Notes: generated by a model from the sequence alone, not told the origin. A stretch of DNA of 64,000 bases from Azolla pinnata (GCA_037176905.1 JBBBWG010017001.1:1-64000); one strand, 5' to 3'. Positions 10,413 to 21,179 are shown, numbered from the stretch's first letter. A program made the numbers and translations.

Positions 10413-11002
10413 AAATGTGGTAGGATGGAAGAGATGGGCTCTTTGTGTTTTTGGCATCATCGAGATGGAAATTTCAATGCTGAATGTGGGCTGCGAAGCA
10501 TTCCGCACAGAGATTCCGGTTGTTCCTTCGGTTAAATGTGGTATGACAGGAAGACATGGGCTCTTTGTGTTTTTGCCATCATCGAGATGGCAATTTCGAT
10601 GCTGAATGTGGGCTGCGAAGCATTCCGCACAGAGATTCCGGTTGTTTCTTCTGTTAAATGTGGTAGGTTTCAACTGTCTTTCACACTTTCTGAAGCTTGA
10701 TGGTGCTGATAAAGCATTCATTCTGCCAGTCACCGATCCTCTAAAAGTGATGGAAGAGATGGGGTCTTTGTGTTTTTGCCATAATCGAGATGGCAATTTC
10801 AATGCTGAATGTGGGCTGCGAAGCATTCGGCACAGAGATTCCGATCGTTTCTTCTGTTAAATGTGGTAGGATGGAAGAGATGGGCTCTTTGTGTTTTTGT
10901 CAACATCGAGATGGCAACATCAATGCTGAATGTGGGCTGCGAGAGCATTCCGCACAGAGATTCCGGTTGTTTCTTCTGTTAAATGTGGTATGACAGGAAG
11001 AC
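10413..11002 (+). repeat. Decayed tandem array of about 121-base PPR-like coding segments
   Basis: The anchor AAATGTGGTAGGATGGAAGA or close variants recurs at 10,413, 10,534, 10,656, 10,859 and 10,981, then inside the PPR frame at 11,104 and 11,222, spacing 118-123 bases with one longer step. Copies read as VKCGRMEEMG, ending NAECG. That length (about 40 codons) and the KCGxxEE motif match the second helix of S-type PPR motifs. Stops and frame changes between copies mean this stretch is not one protein; it precedes the PPR start at 11,003 and an in-frame TGA at 10,991 separates them. Confidence 0.75.
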
Positions 11003-13957
11003 ATGGCTACTATGCATATTGACCATCGTCGAGTCATTTCCTCTGCGAACTGTTTTGGGGATTCTGGTGCATTTCGCACGAAAAATTGGGTGGTTCCGTC
11101 GTTTAAATGTGGCAGGCTAGAAGAGGTGGCTATGTGTACCGGCCATCATAGAGACAATCCCAATGCCAAATATGTGGATTGTGGTGCATCTTTGATAGAA
11201 ACTCCAATGGTCTCCTCCGCTAAGTGTGGGAAGATTGAAGAAATAACTGGGATAATCAATCCATTTCCAGGTCATAGGGATGTCAAAGATGGGGATTTTG
11301 ATTCCTTTTCTGCAGAAGGGCCGGTGGCAAGTTTGGTTAACTTAAACACAATAGAGGCGGCATCGAAGATTGGTCGACATCTACATGATCCAGAGTGGGA
11401 TACCTTCTCCATCGGAAACAGGGCAAATGCTTCGCTTACATGCGATAGAGTAGAAGAGACAGTGAATAATTTAGACAGTATTTGGCAAACCTGTGATATA
11501 AAAGATGTCAGTTCTGATGCATGTTCTAGAGACAATAGGGTGAGTATTTCAGTTAGATGTGGTGGTGTCGGAACAGCAGACAGTACTGACCATGTTTTGT
11601 GCCAAAATACGAGTTCCAATGCATTTTCTGTGGACAATAGGGCTGCTATTTCTGGTAACTACCGCAGGATTGAAGCCATAGCTGAAATTACCAACCCGTT
11701 GTTGCCAAGAAATGAGAATTCTGATGACTTCTCCATAGAAAGCCTGGTGAATACTTTGGTCAGATGTGATAGGCTAGAAGATGCACTTCAGAACTTCTAC
11801 ACTGTGCTGCCCCGGAGAACTATTTTTACATGGACTGCATTGATCAGGGGTTTTACCGAGTGTGGAAAGGCTCAAGAAGCTTTGAAGATTTACGAGTCCA
11901 TGCTAAAAGAGGGAATTGAGCCGAATGCATACACCTTCGTTAGCCTATTCAAGGCATGTGGCCATCTATGTGACCTCGATAATGGTAGGGCATTGCATGC
12001 CTATGCCCAGAGAAAGGGCCTCGGTGGCAACCTTTTTATTGCAAATTCACTGATTAGCATGTATGGCAAGAGTGGAGATATTGCAAAAGCAGAGGAAGTG
12101 TTTCGTAACCTTCTGCGGCGAGATATCGTCTCTTGGAATGCGATGTTATCGGCATACCTTGAGCAGTGTGATGTTGATGTTGAGAAAGTACTACAGACGT
12201 ATCAGCAAATCTATGAAGAAGGATTGGAGCCTAGCCCTAGGACCTTTGTGATTTCCCTTCAGCTATGCTGTATTCTGAAAGAAAGGGAGGAGGATCACGT
12301 AGGTGATAGGGAGCACCAGGTCGGCACTCTAGAGTTAGGGCGGGCAATACACAGTGATGCAAGAAGGACCTCATTGGATAAGAACTTATTCGTTTTGAAT
12401 GCATTGATGTCGATGTATTCAAAGTGCGGAAGCATATCAGATGTTCTCAACACATTCAGGGCATCATCACATGTGGATACAGTATCCTGGAATACCCTTA
12501 TCTCAGCATATGCTGATAAGGGGCTAGAAGAGGAAGCATTGCAGCTATACCACGAAATGCACATGAATGATTTTAGTCCAAATGCATGGACATTCGTTAT
12601 CGCTTTTCAAGCATTCTATAGGATGGGAGAAAAGGAGGAGTATCTAGAACAGAATCGATCTTCCAATATGTCCTTGAAGCTTTGTTGGGCATTACATGCA
12701 GATGCTGTGAATGCTGGATTGGATTCAAGTTCCTATGTGGGCACTACACTTGTCAAGCTATATGGGAAGTGCGGGTCTACCTCGCTGGCAGAGATTGCTT
12801 TTGCTCGACTGCAGGAGCCCACTATCGTTTCGTGGAATGCCATGCTTTCAGCTTATGTTAATCTAGGCGAGGCAGAGAGATGTTTGGGGCTGTTTAGTCG
12901 TCTTCCAGTGGAAGGCAAGGCATCAAATGAAGAGTCTCTGATCATTGCCCTGAAAGCATGTTGCAAACTCGTCGAGCAAGGAAAACATACATTGGCAAGT
13001 GATAGCGACCATTCATTGAATACGATATCTCTGATCTCTGGCTATGCTGTTCATGCCGAAGCTCAGAAGAAGGGGTTTGATGACCATACGCCTGTTGGGA
13101 ATGCTCTCCTTGACATGTATGCCAAATGCGGCAGCATCGCTTGCTGCCAAAACGTCTTCGATCACATGCTTCACCATGACATCATATCGTGGACCACGAT
13201 CCTTGTCGCGTATGCAAATCATGGGAGGTTAGAAGAGGCTCTGGATGTCTGCAATCTCATGGCACAGCAGGGTATGGTTCTAAGCGAGATCACGCTCGTG
13301 TGCATCTTGCAAGCATGCAGCAAGATGGGTAGTGCTGAGCTGTGCATGCACGTTCACTTCATAGCCATTTCTTCAGGGTACGATCAGAGCTTGCTTGTGG
13401 CCAACTCTCTCATAGATGCATATGGTGCATGCGGGGAGATGGATGATGCACTGGCTGTCTTTAACCACATTCCTGCACCCACGGTGGTATCATGGTCATC
13501 GTTGGCAGCTGGATGTGCGCAAGGAGGGGACTATGGCTCCAGCGTCAAGAGCTTTGAAAGCATGTTAGAGGAGGATATCACACCGAATGAAGTTACCATT
13601 CAGGCTGTAGTATCAGTTTTGAATCATGCCGGTTGCGTCGATGAATGCATCCGGTGTCTCTTGAAGATGAGAGAGTATGGTTTGACCCTCGATGCTAGGC
13701 ATTATGCAAGCATGATTGACCTTCTTGGACGTGCTGGTGACTTCTCGAAGGTGGACGACATGATGATGATGATGATGATGATGATGGGGGTGTACATAGA
13801 ACCGAATGTTGAGATGTGGTTAAGTCTGTTGAGCGCATGCCGGAATCATGGGAACTCGATGCTAGCAAAGTATGCATTTGATCGGGCGGTGTCCCTAGAT
13901 CCGGAGAGATCTGCTGCATACGTCTTAATGTCGAGCATGTGGGGAATGAACGAATGA
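11003..13957 (+). CDS. Pentatricopeptide repeat protein, PLS class, intronless
   Basis: 984 residues in one exon. From about residue 240 the protein is a run of P, L and S motifs: RRTIFTWTALIRGF, NAYTFVSLFKACGHL, GNLFIANSLISMYGKSGDI, RRDIVSWNAMLSAY, VGNALLDMYAKCGSIACCQN, HDIISWTTILVAYANHG. The tail (WLSLLSACRNHGNSMLAKYA, DPERSAAYVLMSSM) is an E1-like motif, after which it stops; no E+ or DYW domain follows. Such proteins bind organelle RNA in sequence-specific fashion, often guiding C-to-U editing; lacking DYW it would need a partner or act in RNA maturation. Residues 20-240 are degenerate repeats (FSIGNRANASLTCDRVEE, FSVDNRAAISGNYRRIEA) continuous with the upstream array. A run of nine Met near residue 918, encoded by an ATG microsatellite, interrupts a late motif. 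No clear transit peptide is seen, so a 5' exon upstream cannot be excluded. Confidence 0.88.
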   Translation: MATMHIDHRRVISSANCFGDSGAFRTKNWVVPSFKCGRLEEVAMCTGHHRDNPNAKYVDCGASLIETPMVSSAKCGKIEEITGIINPFPGHRDVKDGDFDSFSAEGPVASLVNLNTIEAASKIGRHLHDPEWDTFSIGNRANASLTCDRVEETVNNLDSIWQTCDIKDVSSDACSRDNRVSISVRCGGVGTADSTDHVLCQNTSSNAFSVDNRAAISGNYRRIEAIAEITNPLLPRNENSDDFSIESLVNTLVRCDRLEDALQNFYTVLPRRTIFTWTALIRGFTECGKAQEALKIYESMLKEGIEPNAYTFVSLFKACGHLCDLDNGRALHAYAQRKGLGGNLFIANSLISMYGKSGDIAKAEEVFRNLLRRDIVSWNAMLSAYLEQCDVDVEKVLQTYQQIYEEGLEPSPRTFVISLQLCCILKEREEDHVGDREHQVGTLELGRAIHSDARRTSLDKNLFVLNALMSMYSKCGSISDVLNTFRASSHVDTVSWNTLISAYADKGLEEEALQLYHEMHMNDFSPNAWTFVIAFQAFYRMGEKEEYLEQNRSSNMSLKLCWALHADAVNAGLDSSSYVGTTLVKLYGKCGSTSLAEIAFARLQEPTIVSWNAMLSAYVNLGEAERCLGLFSRLPVEGKASNEESLIIALKACCKLVEQGKHTLASDSDHSLNTISLISGYAVHAEAQKKGFDDHTPVGNALLDMYAKCGSIACCQNVFDHMLHHDIISWTTILVAYANHGRLEEALDVCNLMAQQGMVLSEITLVCILQACSKMGSAELCMHVHFIAISSGYDQSLLVANSLIDAYGACGEMDDALAVFNHIPAPTVVSWSSLAAGCAQGGDYGSSVKSFESMLEEDITPNEVTIQAVVSVLNHAGCVDECIRCLLKMREYGLTLDARHYASMIDLLGRAGDFSKVDDMMMMMMMMMGVYIEPNVEMWLSLLSACRNHGNSMLAKYAFDRAVSLDPERSAAYVLMSSMWGMNE

Positions 13958-14509
13958 ATGAATGGATGAATGAATGCCTTTCTCCCATCTGCATGTGGAC
14001 ACAACCGAATCATGTGCAGCCGAAATTGCACGGATCCCTCAGAAGCTATCTGTATAATATCAACAGAACACATGTGGATGTAACGATGTAAGATGTGTGC
14101 ATACATGCAAATAGTTATGTATTCTGGCCATGATCTGCTCTTTGACTAAATGGGGTCATGGAAAGGAAGCATTGCTAGATGTTTTGGATGTAAAATCATG
14201 GTGGAAATTTGCCAAAATCTCTTCAAGCATGAACAGTGAGATGCTGAAGCAGGCAACATGACAAATTCTGTCTTGTTCTGTTGGGGTTTTCTCTGTTTGA
14301 CATGGCACATGCAAGCATATCATAACAATCAACTGAACTGGAAATGTATACCTACTTTCTTTAGGTCAAGACCCACCAACTGTTTTAAAATCCGTCGGAG
14401 AAAGTGGGCATCTCGCTTTCCTGCAAAGGCTGGACTTTTTGGATCTCTGTCAGGGTGAAACAACTCATCGGCAATGTGTAGTCTCAAGCTACACATGAAC
14501 AGGGTTGGT

Positions 14510-14985
14510 GATGACAACTTCAGGAATAGTCTGTTTTTTGGGCGTGGAAATCATTTCCAGAACATCCATCTCTCCATTTGGCTGAATGCAATTTCCAGTT
14601 CCATTTATATGCACTCAGGATCAAAATACCGTTTCATCGGGAATCGTCTGTTTTATGCATGAAAACCATTTTCAATGTTCAGCGTTCCATCGATTTGGGA
14701 ACAGTCTTTTGTCCAGCATTTTGGGAAACATCCATCTCTCATTTCGCTGAGGCGATTTCCAATTCCATCTATATAAATAGTGAGCTTCTTGTACAGCTTC
14801 ATCGCTGAACATTCAAGAACAGTCTGTTTTATGTCATGAAAATCGTTCCAATTCTACTTATACATTTGATGAGCAGACTCTCCATGACAATTCATGGAAC
14901 AGTCTGCTTTATATGACATGAAAATCATTCCAATGTTCAGCATTTGATCTTTCATTTCACTGAGGCGAAAACGCAGCTGACTTTG
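14510..14985. repeat. Degenerate tandem repeat, about five copies
   Basis: GGAACAGTCTGTTTTATG-CATGAAAATC followed by ATTTCC-AATTCCAT and CATTTCGCTGAGGCGA recurs at about 14,521, 14,640, 14,697, 14,816 and 14,897. Copies are diverged and unevenly spaced. Non-coding. Confidence 0.65.
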
Positions 14986-15367
14986 AAAAGCAGCTTGTCA
15001 TCTAACCCTTCAAATTTCCTCTATTTTGACCAAGTGCTATATTCTTTACACACTATATATAGCTGCAACTTGCAAACATGTGGACATGATCAACACCACC
15101 CCAAATTTCCCTCTAGTTTGACCAAGCGCTATTTTTTGTTCACAAAAAACACTGCTAGTTTGTGTTTCAGCATAGCAACTTGCAGAACATGATCACTGAT
15201 CTGATGAACACGAGAGACCCCATCCCATTTTGAAAAATAGCTATAAACAGCCCCAATCCATCATAGACACGTTCTGATGCACATTGAATACCTACAACAG
15301 ACGAATTCAAATCGAATACTCTCACCAAATACTTTTACAACATGAAGGAGCAATAGACAAAATTTAG

Positions 15368-15780
15368 GATGCCAGATACTTGGCAGATCAATCCACCCTC
15401 ATCAAATGTTTTTTACAAGGAATCTGTAGACAAAAGTCATTATGCCAGATACTTGGCAGATCAATCCACCCTCATCAAATGTCTTTTACAAGGAATTTGT
15501 AGACAAATTTCATTATTCCAGATACTTGGCAGATATCAATCTAAATCTCTACTAAAAGTATCCGGTAGATATCAATCTAACATGTGTTTAACCCATGAAA
15601 GAGAAAAGAATCCAATAGACAAAATTCAGAATGTCAGATACTTTGTCAGATAAATACAAATCTACTAATGCTTTTCATCAAATGTTTTTTTACTCCGTTA
15701 AAGGGAACAAATCCCAACATACAAGTTCGTAATGCCAGATTTTTGGAAGATCAATCCAGATCTACTAATACTTTGATCAA
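15368..15780. repeat. Degenerate tandem repeat, 71-74 base unit
   Basis: ATGCCAGATACTTGGCAGAT plus CAATCCACCCTCATCAAATG is near-identical at 15,369 and 15,443, then increasingly diverged at 15,514, 15,559, 15,630 and 15,732. Linkers hold TTTTTTACAAGGAAT and GTAGACAAA. The gradient from exact to diverged copies indicates recent amplification at the left end. Confidence 0.75.
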
Positions 15781-16297
15781 CTGTTTTTTTTACTCCATGA
15801 CAGAGAACAAATACCAACAGAAAAATTCGTGATGCCAGGTAGATTCAATCCACAAATCCAAATTCATGACTAAACTTATTTTACCAGAAAATTCCATATT
15901 CAACCCAAATCCGAATACTTCCATCACAAACTTTTTACTAGAATCCGATTTCAATATACAGCTAATATGTACCAATTTCTTCATATCAGATTGGATCAAA
16001 GAACTGAGAGAAACCTAGTTCTAGTTTTACACTCATAAAAGTAATTACAATGGGAGGAACCAAAAACTCGGGAGCTGAAAAGAAAAAGCCTAGGTGTGGA
16101 AAATTTGTGTGTTGTCCTTAATGGAAGTCTTCCAATAGGGAAGGAAGAATTAAGGGGCTAGAAACCAGAGATGAAAAGAAAATCGAGATTCCCTAAAAGG
16201 CAAAATGATTGAAACTTAGTGCAGATTCCCCAAAAAAGCAAAATGATTGAACCATAGCTTGTCTGTTTCCATTCTGATTCAAACGTGACTCATCTTA

Positions 16298-18698
16298 TCA
16301 GGGTGAGAAAGTGAGAAAGCAAAGATCTGAGTGACTGTAATTCTTCATCAGTTTATCCATGATTTCCTCTTCACCCTGCCGTTGATGACAACGTAGAACC
16401 TGCAATCCATTATAACACACAAAGATATTTTAGAATTCATTGCCAGATCAATACACTGAAATGCTTCAAAGAGAATAGATTTAAGCATTTAGATTTAGCA
16501 TTAGAGTGAATCCGATTATTACCACAAAAATGTTTCAGAACACTAGAAATTTCTATCCAGAATTACTTCCAACTGTTGCAGGCATAAAGAACTGGAATTC
16601 CGTTCAGGGTACGGTTGACCAGATTACCCCAATGCTTCACACAGATTAGGAATGAATATTACTGTGAATTGTTGCAAGCTCTGGAATGAGGGACTTACCA
16701 AATTAATATCAATCTTGTTCAATTCCAGAGTCACTGACTAAATATTTAAGAAATTTTACACTGACATCAGCATTAGCTATGTTGAAGTAAAATGCCCTTC
16801 TTTATGCTGTCCAAGTTTTGTTATTGATTCCAGAGGGTTACATGCATGACCATAACTGATCATTATTTTGGGTTATGTTTTCTGAAGCCCTTGTCTATAC
16901 TTTGGTTAGGATTAAGGTTACATGCATGACCATAACTGATCATTATTTTCCAAAGTTTTCTCTAATCACAGAATCAGCACGTCATATACTAATCATGAGA
17001 TTAGGGAAAACTACGGAAAACCTATCTCATGATCAATCACAGTCATGCTCGTAACAATTTAGGGTTAGGGTTCCAATGTTGGATTAGGATAAGGTTAGCC
17101 CTCAATTAGAAACGAACAGCAGAAAATCTCGGATTACTGTAAGGGCAGCTGTTAGGGTTAGGGTATAGGTAGGACCACATAAATAAATTACGGTTAAGAG
17201 TTCCGATGTTAAGGATGAGGCACCCATGTTCATGTAGGAAAGCACTAGTAAACAAGAAAAGGCTTATCATAAGGGTAATGGTTAGAGTTAGGGTTTAGAG
17301 ATGAAGTTCAAGTTGTTTCTAGGTCAGTCAGAAATATATGCTATTAGAGTTAGGGTTAGGGCTCGGTTTTACGTAGAAATCCAAGTGGCATTAGGGTTTA
17401 AGGCTGACATAAGCGGTGTAATTAGAGTGTTGATTAGGGTTTAACATCGGATCAGGGTTCAGGTTAGGACTGGGCTTTCCATAGTTATGATCAAGGCAGA
17501 GGGTTTCATTGATTAGGGTTTCATTGATTAGGGTTTCTATGCACAGATGGAATTCTAAGATTAGGGTTACAGTGAGGGCGGTTTCTGCAGTTAGGGTTAC
17601 AGGTGCGTTCCATTAATAGGAACACAGTTAGGGTTGCATGAGAGTTAAGGGCTTCTATGATCAGGATCAGAGTTAGGGGAGGGCTTCTATGATCAGGATC
17701 AGAGTTAGGGGAGGGTTTCTATGATCAGGATCAGAGCTAGGGTTTCGATGATAAGAGCTACAGGCAGGCAGGTTTCCATGATTAGGGTTACCGCGAGGGT
17801 CTCTGCTAGGGCTTCCACGACTAGCAAACGCTTCAGTGTTAGGGTTTCGCACAGTTCGGGCTTCGATGACTATGGACACTAAGAGGTTTGCACACAGTTA
17901 GGGTTAGGGTTAGGGTTAGGGTTAGGGTTTCAATGACTGTATGCCACTGTGGGGGTTGCATTCAGTTAGGGTCTCAAGGCTTTCCGGTTTCTGTTAGGGT
18001 TCCTCCGATTCTGTTGAGGATGCCGTGACCACAGCTCCTGTTAGGGCTTCTGTGATTGCGATTGCAGCTTCGCGCAACTAGGGTTAGGGTTTCTGTGATT
18101 GCGAACACAGCTTTGCGCAACTAGGGTTAGGGTTTCTGGTGATTACGATCGCAGCTTCGCACAACTAGAGTTAGGGTTTCTATGATTGCGAAGCACAGCC
18201 TCGTGCGACTAGGGTTAGGGTTTCTATGATTGCGAAGCGCAGCTTCGTGAGACTAGGGTTAGGGTTTCTATGATTGCGAGGCGCAGCTTCGTACGACTAG
18301 GGTTAGGGTTTCTGCGGTTGCGATCGTCGCTTCGTGCGACTAGGGTTCGGGTTTCTGCGCTTGCGAAGCGCGGCTAGGGCTAGGGTTTCTGCGATTGCAA
18401 TCGCAGCTTCATGTGAGAGAAGGGAGGCCCCTGGCCTCAGTATTTCACGATTAGGGTTAGGGTTTCAGGGGGAACGAACCTGGCGCGAATCGACGACGAT
18501 GGTCTGCTGCTGATGCTGCTGCTGCGCAGGATTCAGGCCGCGGATCAAATCAGCAACAGCAACCGCGATGGAAGGGCAAACGGGAGGAGAGGAAGAGGAG
18601 GAAGGGAGGTCGAACATGTGGAGGGCATTGACTTCATGGGTGCAGAGAGCTCCAACGCCCGCCATAGCCAGGCCTGCGAAGGAACCAAAGGCCGCCAT
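16298..18698 (-). CDS. Small unknown gene A (first exon paralogous to gene B), tentative two-exon model
   Basis: Exon 1, 18,698-18,480, encodes 73 residues beginning MAAFGSFAGLAMAGVGALC, then NALHMFDLPSSSSSPP and a Gln-rich end, and stops at a CAG/GTTCGTT donor in phase 0. In the first 30 residues 25 match gene B. A possible last exon is 16,399-16,298 after TTGCAG, adding 33 residues ending FLTFSP; the other frame there (FYVVINGRVKRKSWIN) would need a different phase. The 2.08 kb intron is packed with telomere-like motifs. A TATATAG box lies about 190 bases upstream of the ATG. The start is hydrophobic and small-residue-rich, perhaps a targeting or membrane segment. I do not recognise the family. 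Exon 1 is supported by the paralogue; the rest is inference. Confidence 0.45.
16838..16948. repeat. Direct duplication of a 34-base word
   Basis: GGTTACATGCATGACCATAA followed by CTGATCATTATTTT occurs at about 16,838 and again at about 16,916, near-exact, inside the proposed intron of gene A and just before the telomere-like tract starts. Confidence 0.8.
17050..18470. repeat. Interstitial telomere-like tract
   Basis: More than 40 scattered TTAGGGTT or ATTAGGGTTTC words, separated by 20-50 bases of degenerate sequence, all with the G-rich strand on plus. At 17,898-17,927 there are five perfect consecutive TTAGGG units. This is the six-base vertebrate-type unit rather than the TTTAGGG usual in plants, though isolated TTTAGGG-like joins also occur. 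On the sense strand of gene A the tract reads AACCCTAA, the telo-box sequence. Confidence 0.85.
18060..18400. repeat. 44-base minisatellite carrying a telomere-like word and a hairpin
   Basis: CTAGGGTTAGGGTTTCT starts at 18,078, 18,121, 18,165, 18,209, 18,253, 18,297 and 18,340, i.e. every 43-44 bases. Between them lies GATTGCGAAGCGCAGCTTCG-type sequence with the inverted repeat CGAAGC/GCTTCG. Units are highly regular compared with the surrounding tract. Confidence 0.9.
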
Positions 18699-18887
18699 AG
18701 CCGAAAACCAAAGAAGGACCTCGCCCGCCCTCTTCTGCTTTGCTTGGGAAGCTCTGCAGATTCGCTCTGTTTCTCTGCTCTGATCCTTTCGTCGACAGCT
18801 TCTTCCGCTGCTTCTTCTTCTCTGTGTTTTGCTCTGTTTCTCTGTGTATTCGCTTCTGTTCCGCGGAAACGACGACGAACAGAACGA

Positions 18888-18894
18888 CTATATA
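18888..18894 (-). promoter_or_regulatory. TATA box of gene A
   Basis: TATATAG on the minus strand, about 190 bases upstream of the proposed ATG. The placement parallels the TATA box in front of paralogue B. Confidence 0.4.
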
Positions 18895-18969
18895 CCGCGT
18901 ACATACGCCTCCGTATACGTATACGTACCTCTCTGCACGGCCCCCACATACGGATACGTATCCGTATGT

Positions 18970-19520
18970 GCACCATGCGTATGCATCATCATGCCGACGT
19001 TGCATGCATAGCATCATGCACATGCCTCCATGCATGCATGCATTCGATCGTCCACACGCTTCCATGCATGCATGCATGCATGCATTGCTTCATGCACATG
19101 CCTCCATGCATGCATGCCTTGCTTCATGCACATGCCTCCATGCATGCATGCATTGCTTCATGCACATGCCTCCATGCATGCATGCATGCGGCGCTTGTAA
19201 GATGCGCGCACGTGTGGCATGTGTATGTCTCATGTCGACGGTGCACGTGCATCATGCATGTATGCGTATGACTTGGTCAAAAATGGCTCAGTGTATGACC
19301 ATGTACATGCGTCGATGTGCATGCACATGCGCATGCATGTATGGGTATGCACGCACACGCATGCATATGCATGCGTGCATGCATGCATGCATGCAAAGTC
19401 AATGGATTTGAATTAAGTGTAGATCATGCATACACATGCCCCACCGACGCATGCATACATACATACATTAGCACACATGCATGCACACACATGTACACAT
19501 ACATAGCAATACATGAATGT
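18970..19520. repeat. GCATGC / TGCA alternating array
   Basis: Purine-pyrimidine alternating sequence built of GCATGCATGC runs and CATGCACATGCCTCC units (a short 50-base tandem repeat at 19,015-19,190). Met-His-Ala-Cys frames on both strands are artefacts of the repeat. Confidence 0.9.
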
Positions 19521-19554
19521 ACAATGATGTTGTTTTGCCTTCTTATGTAGAAAC

Positions 19555-19735
19555 TTTCCTTCATCTAGCATCATCAACATCACCACCATCATCACCATCA
19601 CCACCACTACCATCAACATCACCACCATCACCACCATCACCATCATCACATCACCACCACCACCATCATCATCACCTTCTGCATGTATGTTGGTGGGGGT
19701 CATTCATTCATTCATTCCTTCATTCATTCCACTTG
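19555..19735. repeat. CAT/CAC trinucleotide run and ATTC run
   Basis: Imperfect (CAT/CAC/ACC)n from about 19,560 to 19,680, then (ATTC)n at 19,702-19,730. Simple sequence only. Confidence 0.9.
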
Positions 19736-21175
19736 GCTTCCTCCTGACTCACTCCCCAACTCACTATAGAGGTCCGAGACGAGATTCAGCAAACCAGATC
19801 AAGAGCTGACAAAAGAACAGATCCCGAGAGAGAGGGAGAGAGAAGCCGGATAAGGAGCTGACAAAAGAGCGGAGCGAGAGTGTCGTGTTAGTGAAGGGGG
19901 AAACAAGGGATCGAGTCCGCTCCCTCCACTTGCATCGATCTGATCCGATCCGATCTTAGCAGATGGATGCCATCATCATCAGCAACAGCAAACAGGCTCC
20001 ATGGTCCCTGCCAAAGATAGCATCTAGCTACTTCCACCATCAATAGCATTCTCCGAGGCTTGGATGCAGAAAGCCGATGCCCATCGGGGCCAGAGAGATC
20101 TCCGCATTCGATCGTGTCTGCGACTAACCACCCTCTGACCTGCAGTTCTAGCACTCGAAACGATGGGCTCTGCAAAATCCGCTAGCACCCAAAATGGCTT
20201 CAACGGTCCTCCTCTTCCAGAGTCACTTGCTTCAAAGTCGTATCTACGTTTCAGTCTTCTGCCAAACAACCTCGACAGGAGGTGGGCATTTTGAAGCACA
20301 GCTTGCGAAGTTTTGTCTGTTGGCAGCAGAAGGCACACGGGCAATTGAATGATAGACAGAAAGAGGGCATGTCGGAAGGTAGATGGAAACTGCTCTGAAG
20401 GTGGATGGAAACTGCTCTGAAGGACAACTTGCACTGCTAGTCTGTATCCCAGGTAGCTAGGGTTGTGAAGTGGTCTTGTGTCGATTATACTAGTCTTTCT
20501 GAAGCTGGGAGTTAGGTGAAGGGAGTAAGTGATACTAAGGGGGGGATCCTTTTACAGCTACAGATAATCGATCTATGTTTATGGTAGCTGAGAGAAACTG
20601 TACGATACAGCTCTATCATCACCCATAGAATGAGCGAAGAACGAAACTGTATTAGCAAAACCCATATGGTCACATGACAAGTGTGAATGCAAGGTTGATC
20701 CTGATGTGATCTGGCCTTCGACACATTATATATAATGCATAAAATGTGTTGTATGCGGCAGTCAAGTCAACCAATCGACACGAAACTTGTCGACTTCGAT
20801 CGATTGACCGAGGTCAGATGATCAATATCGGCGCACGAATTCGATCCGTGGGCATGAGTGTTGAATCCGATTCGTGGCTTGCCGTGCGCGACAGGCAACG
20901 ATATATATATATATATTATATCGAATCGAATCGTCTGCTTTCACATTGTATTCGCCAATCTTTGCTCTCTTCCCTAAGTGCTCCTCTTTGATTCCTTTTG
21001 TGTGTAAAGGCGCCCAATCATGAGAAATGTTGATTCCATTGTGTGATTGATCATTCCCACTAATCATGTATGATTTGGGATCTTTGTTTAATTGGCTTTG
21101 CATAATCACACTATTTGTGGTAGGATTAGTGCCAACTGGCGTTCACTTACCGATCAATGCTAGGATCAGCATAGG
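19736..21175. other. Intergenic stretch between the twin genes, no gene established
   Basis: Holds a minus frame at 20,024-20,434 of 136 codons without recognised domain, a duplicated GGTAGATGGAAACTGCTCTG word at 20,380-20,420, and an AT dinucleotide run near 20,900-20,917. It could include 3' exons of gene B, but nothing supports that directly. Confidence 0.4.
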
Positions 21176-21179
21176 CAAC

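Larger units (their letters stand above)
13958..16297. other. Intergenic stretch with degenerate repeats
   Basis: About 2.3 kb after the PPR gene. It begins with an ATGA/ATGAATGG microsatellite (13,945-13,975). The rest is AT-rich with the two tandem repeats listed separately and a short duplication near 16,190-16,255 (AGATTCCC-CAAAATGATTGAA). No gene or RNA is recognised. Confidence 0.55.

Noticed and set aside
10002-10826. Minus-strand frame of 274 codons opposite the tandem segments
   Set aside because: It is the shadow of the 121-base repeat unit, whose period keeps all frames similar; the plus-strand reading has the PPR-like motif.
15368-15780. Repeat-spacer look of the 74-base array as a CRISPR-like structure
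   Set aside because: The whole unit repeats with no variable spacers, and the genome is a plant's.
16298-16399. Alternative reading FYVVINGRVKRKSWIN for the last exon of gene A
   Set aside because: It looks protein-like but needs a phase-2 donor, while the exon 1 donor shared with the paralogue is phase 0. Kept only as an alternative.
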